DNA of 6,049 nucleotides, from positions 1 to 6,049 of the forward strand of contig JAEOTI010000522.1 of the NCBI GenBank assembly GCA_016839955.1, read 5' to 3'. Origin of the DNA: Candidatus Hodarchaeota archaeon (GTDB taxonomy: Archaea; Asgardarchaeota; Heimdallarchaeia; Hodarchaeales; YT1-057). Positions 5,344 through 6,049 of the stretch are shown piece by piece (position 1 is the stretch's first letter; each line of letters opens with the position of its first letter). A model generated the notes under the pieces. The model was not told where the DNA came from. It did no database searches and saw nothing but the letters and a program-made list of their open reading frames with translations. A program made the position numbers and the translations under genes.

Positions 5344-5724
5344 ATGGTCTATGATGTAATAGTAGATGGATCAAATGTAGCAAAAACGGGTGATGGGAAA
5401 GCAACCCTACAGCGAATTGTAAATATGATGAAATATTTAGAGAACAATAATGTTAAAGCGTTATTCATTGTGTCTGCAGGGCTCCGGCATGTAGTCGATC
5501 AAAAAGCGAAATATGAGAAACTAATCAGGAACGGTGTTCTACATCAAGCTCCTGCAGGTTGTAATGACGATGAGTTTATTATCGAGTATTCTCAAATCTT
5601 TAAGGCTAGAATTATTACAAATGATCGTTTTCAGGATTTTAAAGAACTTTTAACTCAAAATAATGTTGAATTGATTCCTTTTATGATGATTGATGGTAAG
5701 GTTGTTCTTTCCAAGCGAAATTAA
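5344..5724 (+). CDS. Zc3h12a-like NYN-domain ribonuclease (PIN-like fold)
   Basis: 126 residues, a single NYN domain and probably a metal-dependent single-strand RNase in the cytoplasm. The start at 5344 is chosen because a G-run ribosome site precedes it and MVYDVIVDGSNVA is the expected first strand. Conserved positions match the Zc3h12a/MCPIP1 (Regnase) family. These are D8 and N11 in VDGSN, D75-D76 in CNDDEFIIEY, and N93-D94 in IITNDRFQDF, so all four expected acids are present. The end, LIPFMMIDGKVVL, fits the family's final strands. Eukaryotic relatives carry a CCCH zinc finger and a UBA-type part; here only the catalytic core exists. An upstream in-frame ATG would add 18 residues that overlap the winged-helix gene and look non-homologous. 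Its partner is probably the winged-helix protein, from operon context. Family assignment is strong; the RNA target is unknown, and a VapC-like toxin role is possible but no antitoxin is evident. Confidence 0.88.
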   Translation: MVYDVIVDGSNVAKTGDGKATLQRIVNMMKYLENNNVKALFIVSAGLRHVVDQKAKYEKLIRNGVLHQAPAGCNDDEFIIEYSQIFKARIITNDRFQDFKELLTQNNVELIPFMMIDGKVVLSKRN

Positions 5725-5752
5725 TATACTAGAGTTGATCCGATGCCAAAAA

Positions 5753-5777
5753 TTCAGGAAAAGATGTTCTTCCTGAA
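5753..5777. terminator. Hairpin after the NYN RNase gene
   Basis: TTCAGGAA (5753-5760) and TTCCTGAA (5770-5777) form a perfect 8 bp stem with a 9-base loop, starting 28 bases after the stop. No T-run follows directly, so it may be a 3' end stabiliser or processing site rather than a terminator. Confidence 0.35.
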
Positions 5778-5990
5778 AAATAACTATAGGAAAGTCTATT
5801 GAAGCATTTCTAAGCCTTTTTGAAAAAGCTTCTTATTTTATGATAGTTCGTGACTTAGTTTTCCGAACCCTTCGACGAGAATGGGATAAGAGAGGATAAA
5901 ATCTATAAAAAGTAATTAATGAAATAATGAGATTGTGATCTGTAAGGACCTACACATAATGTCTGCAAATGCATTATAATAGTGTTTTAA

Positions 5991-6008
5991 AGAAGAAATA
6001 ATTCTTCT
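5991..6008. repeat. Tight AT-rich hairpin
   Basis: AGAAGAA (5991-5997) pairs with TTCTTCT (6002-6008) around a 4-base loop, ATAA. T-rich sequence follows (ATATTCTTAATAGCTTATATT). It could end a plus-strand transcript or belong to the promoter of a gene outside the window. Confidence 0.35.
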
Positions 6009-6049
6009 AATATTCTTAATAGCTTATATTTGAATGAATATAGGGAAAA

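Larger units (their letters stand above)
5725..6049. other. Gene-free 3' region with hairpins
   Basis: No gene is supported here; only very short open frames exist, such as 19 codons from ATG 5742. It holds a hairpin at 5753-5777, a looser stem around 5801-5832 (GAAGC with GCTTC, containing a TTTTT and AAAAA pair), and a tight hairpin near the end at 5991-6008. The rest is plain AT-rich sequence. Confidence 0.5.

Noticed and set aside
1..6049. CRISPR array, insertion sequence, or attachment site
   Set aside because: No regularly spaced direct repeats of array type, no transposase or integrase motif, and no terminal inverted repeats with target duplication were seen. The QhXXY nuclease motif alone does not make the large gene a Cas4.

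Overview
The window looks archaeal, with moderate confidence. It is AT-rich (about one third GC by eye). Several genes have archaeal-style TATA boxes about 25 to 35 bases before the start codon, which fits leaderless or near-leaderless transcripts. GTG and TTG starts are used, and two genes carry G-rich Shine-Dalgarno sites. A stand-alone Zc3h12a-type NYN ribonuclease, an RHH regulator and an acidic winged-helix protein would suit an Asgard-like or similar uncultivated archaeon. No universal marker gene is present, so the lineage is a guess.

Layout, left to right. Bases 2-337 hold the end of an unknown plus-strand gene whose frame is open to the window edge. Convergent with it, 409-747 on the minus strand encodes a small ribbon-helix-helix (RHH) DNA-binding protein. 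Its TATA box lies beside a perfect 8+8 bp inverted repeat that looks like its own operator. A 300 to 400 base gene-free stretch follows, ending in a long pyrimidine tract. Then comes a plus-strand cluster. The first gene (about 1205-2902) is a 565-residue protein with a series of AbrB-like beta/helix modules and a C-terminal PD-(D/E)XK nuclease-like domain. It overlaps by 4 bases an acidic protein of unknown family (2899-3540). After 64 bases comes a second, smaller restriction-endonuclease-fold protein (3605-4204) whose ExK motif reads ECS. A 232-base spacer with hairpins and a TATA box leads to a second unit. This has a winged-helix protein with a repetitive acidic tail (4437-5318) and, 25 bases later, the Zc3h12a-like NYN RNase (5344-5724). 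The last 325 bases hold only hairpins.

Interpretation. The coupled trio 1205-4204 is the best candidate for an undescribed system: a likely DNA-binding nuclease, an acidic partner that may hold it in check, and a second nuclease-fold protein. This is inference from gene order and motifs; nothing in the window proves defence, repair or mobility. The second unit pairs a likely DNA-binding acidic protein with an RNase that keeps all the expected catalytic acids.
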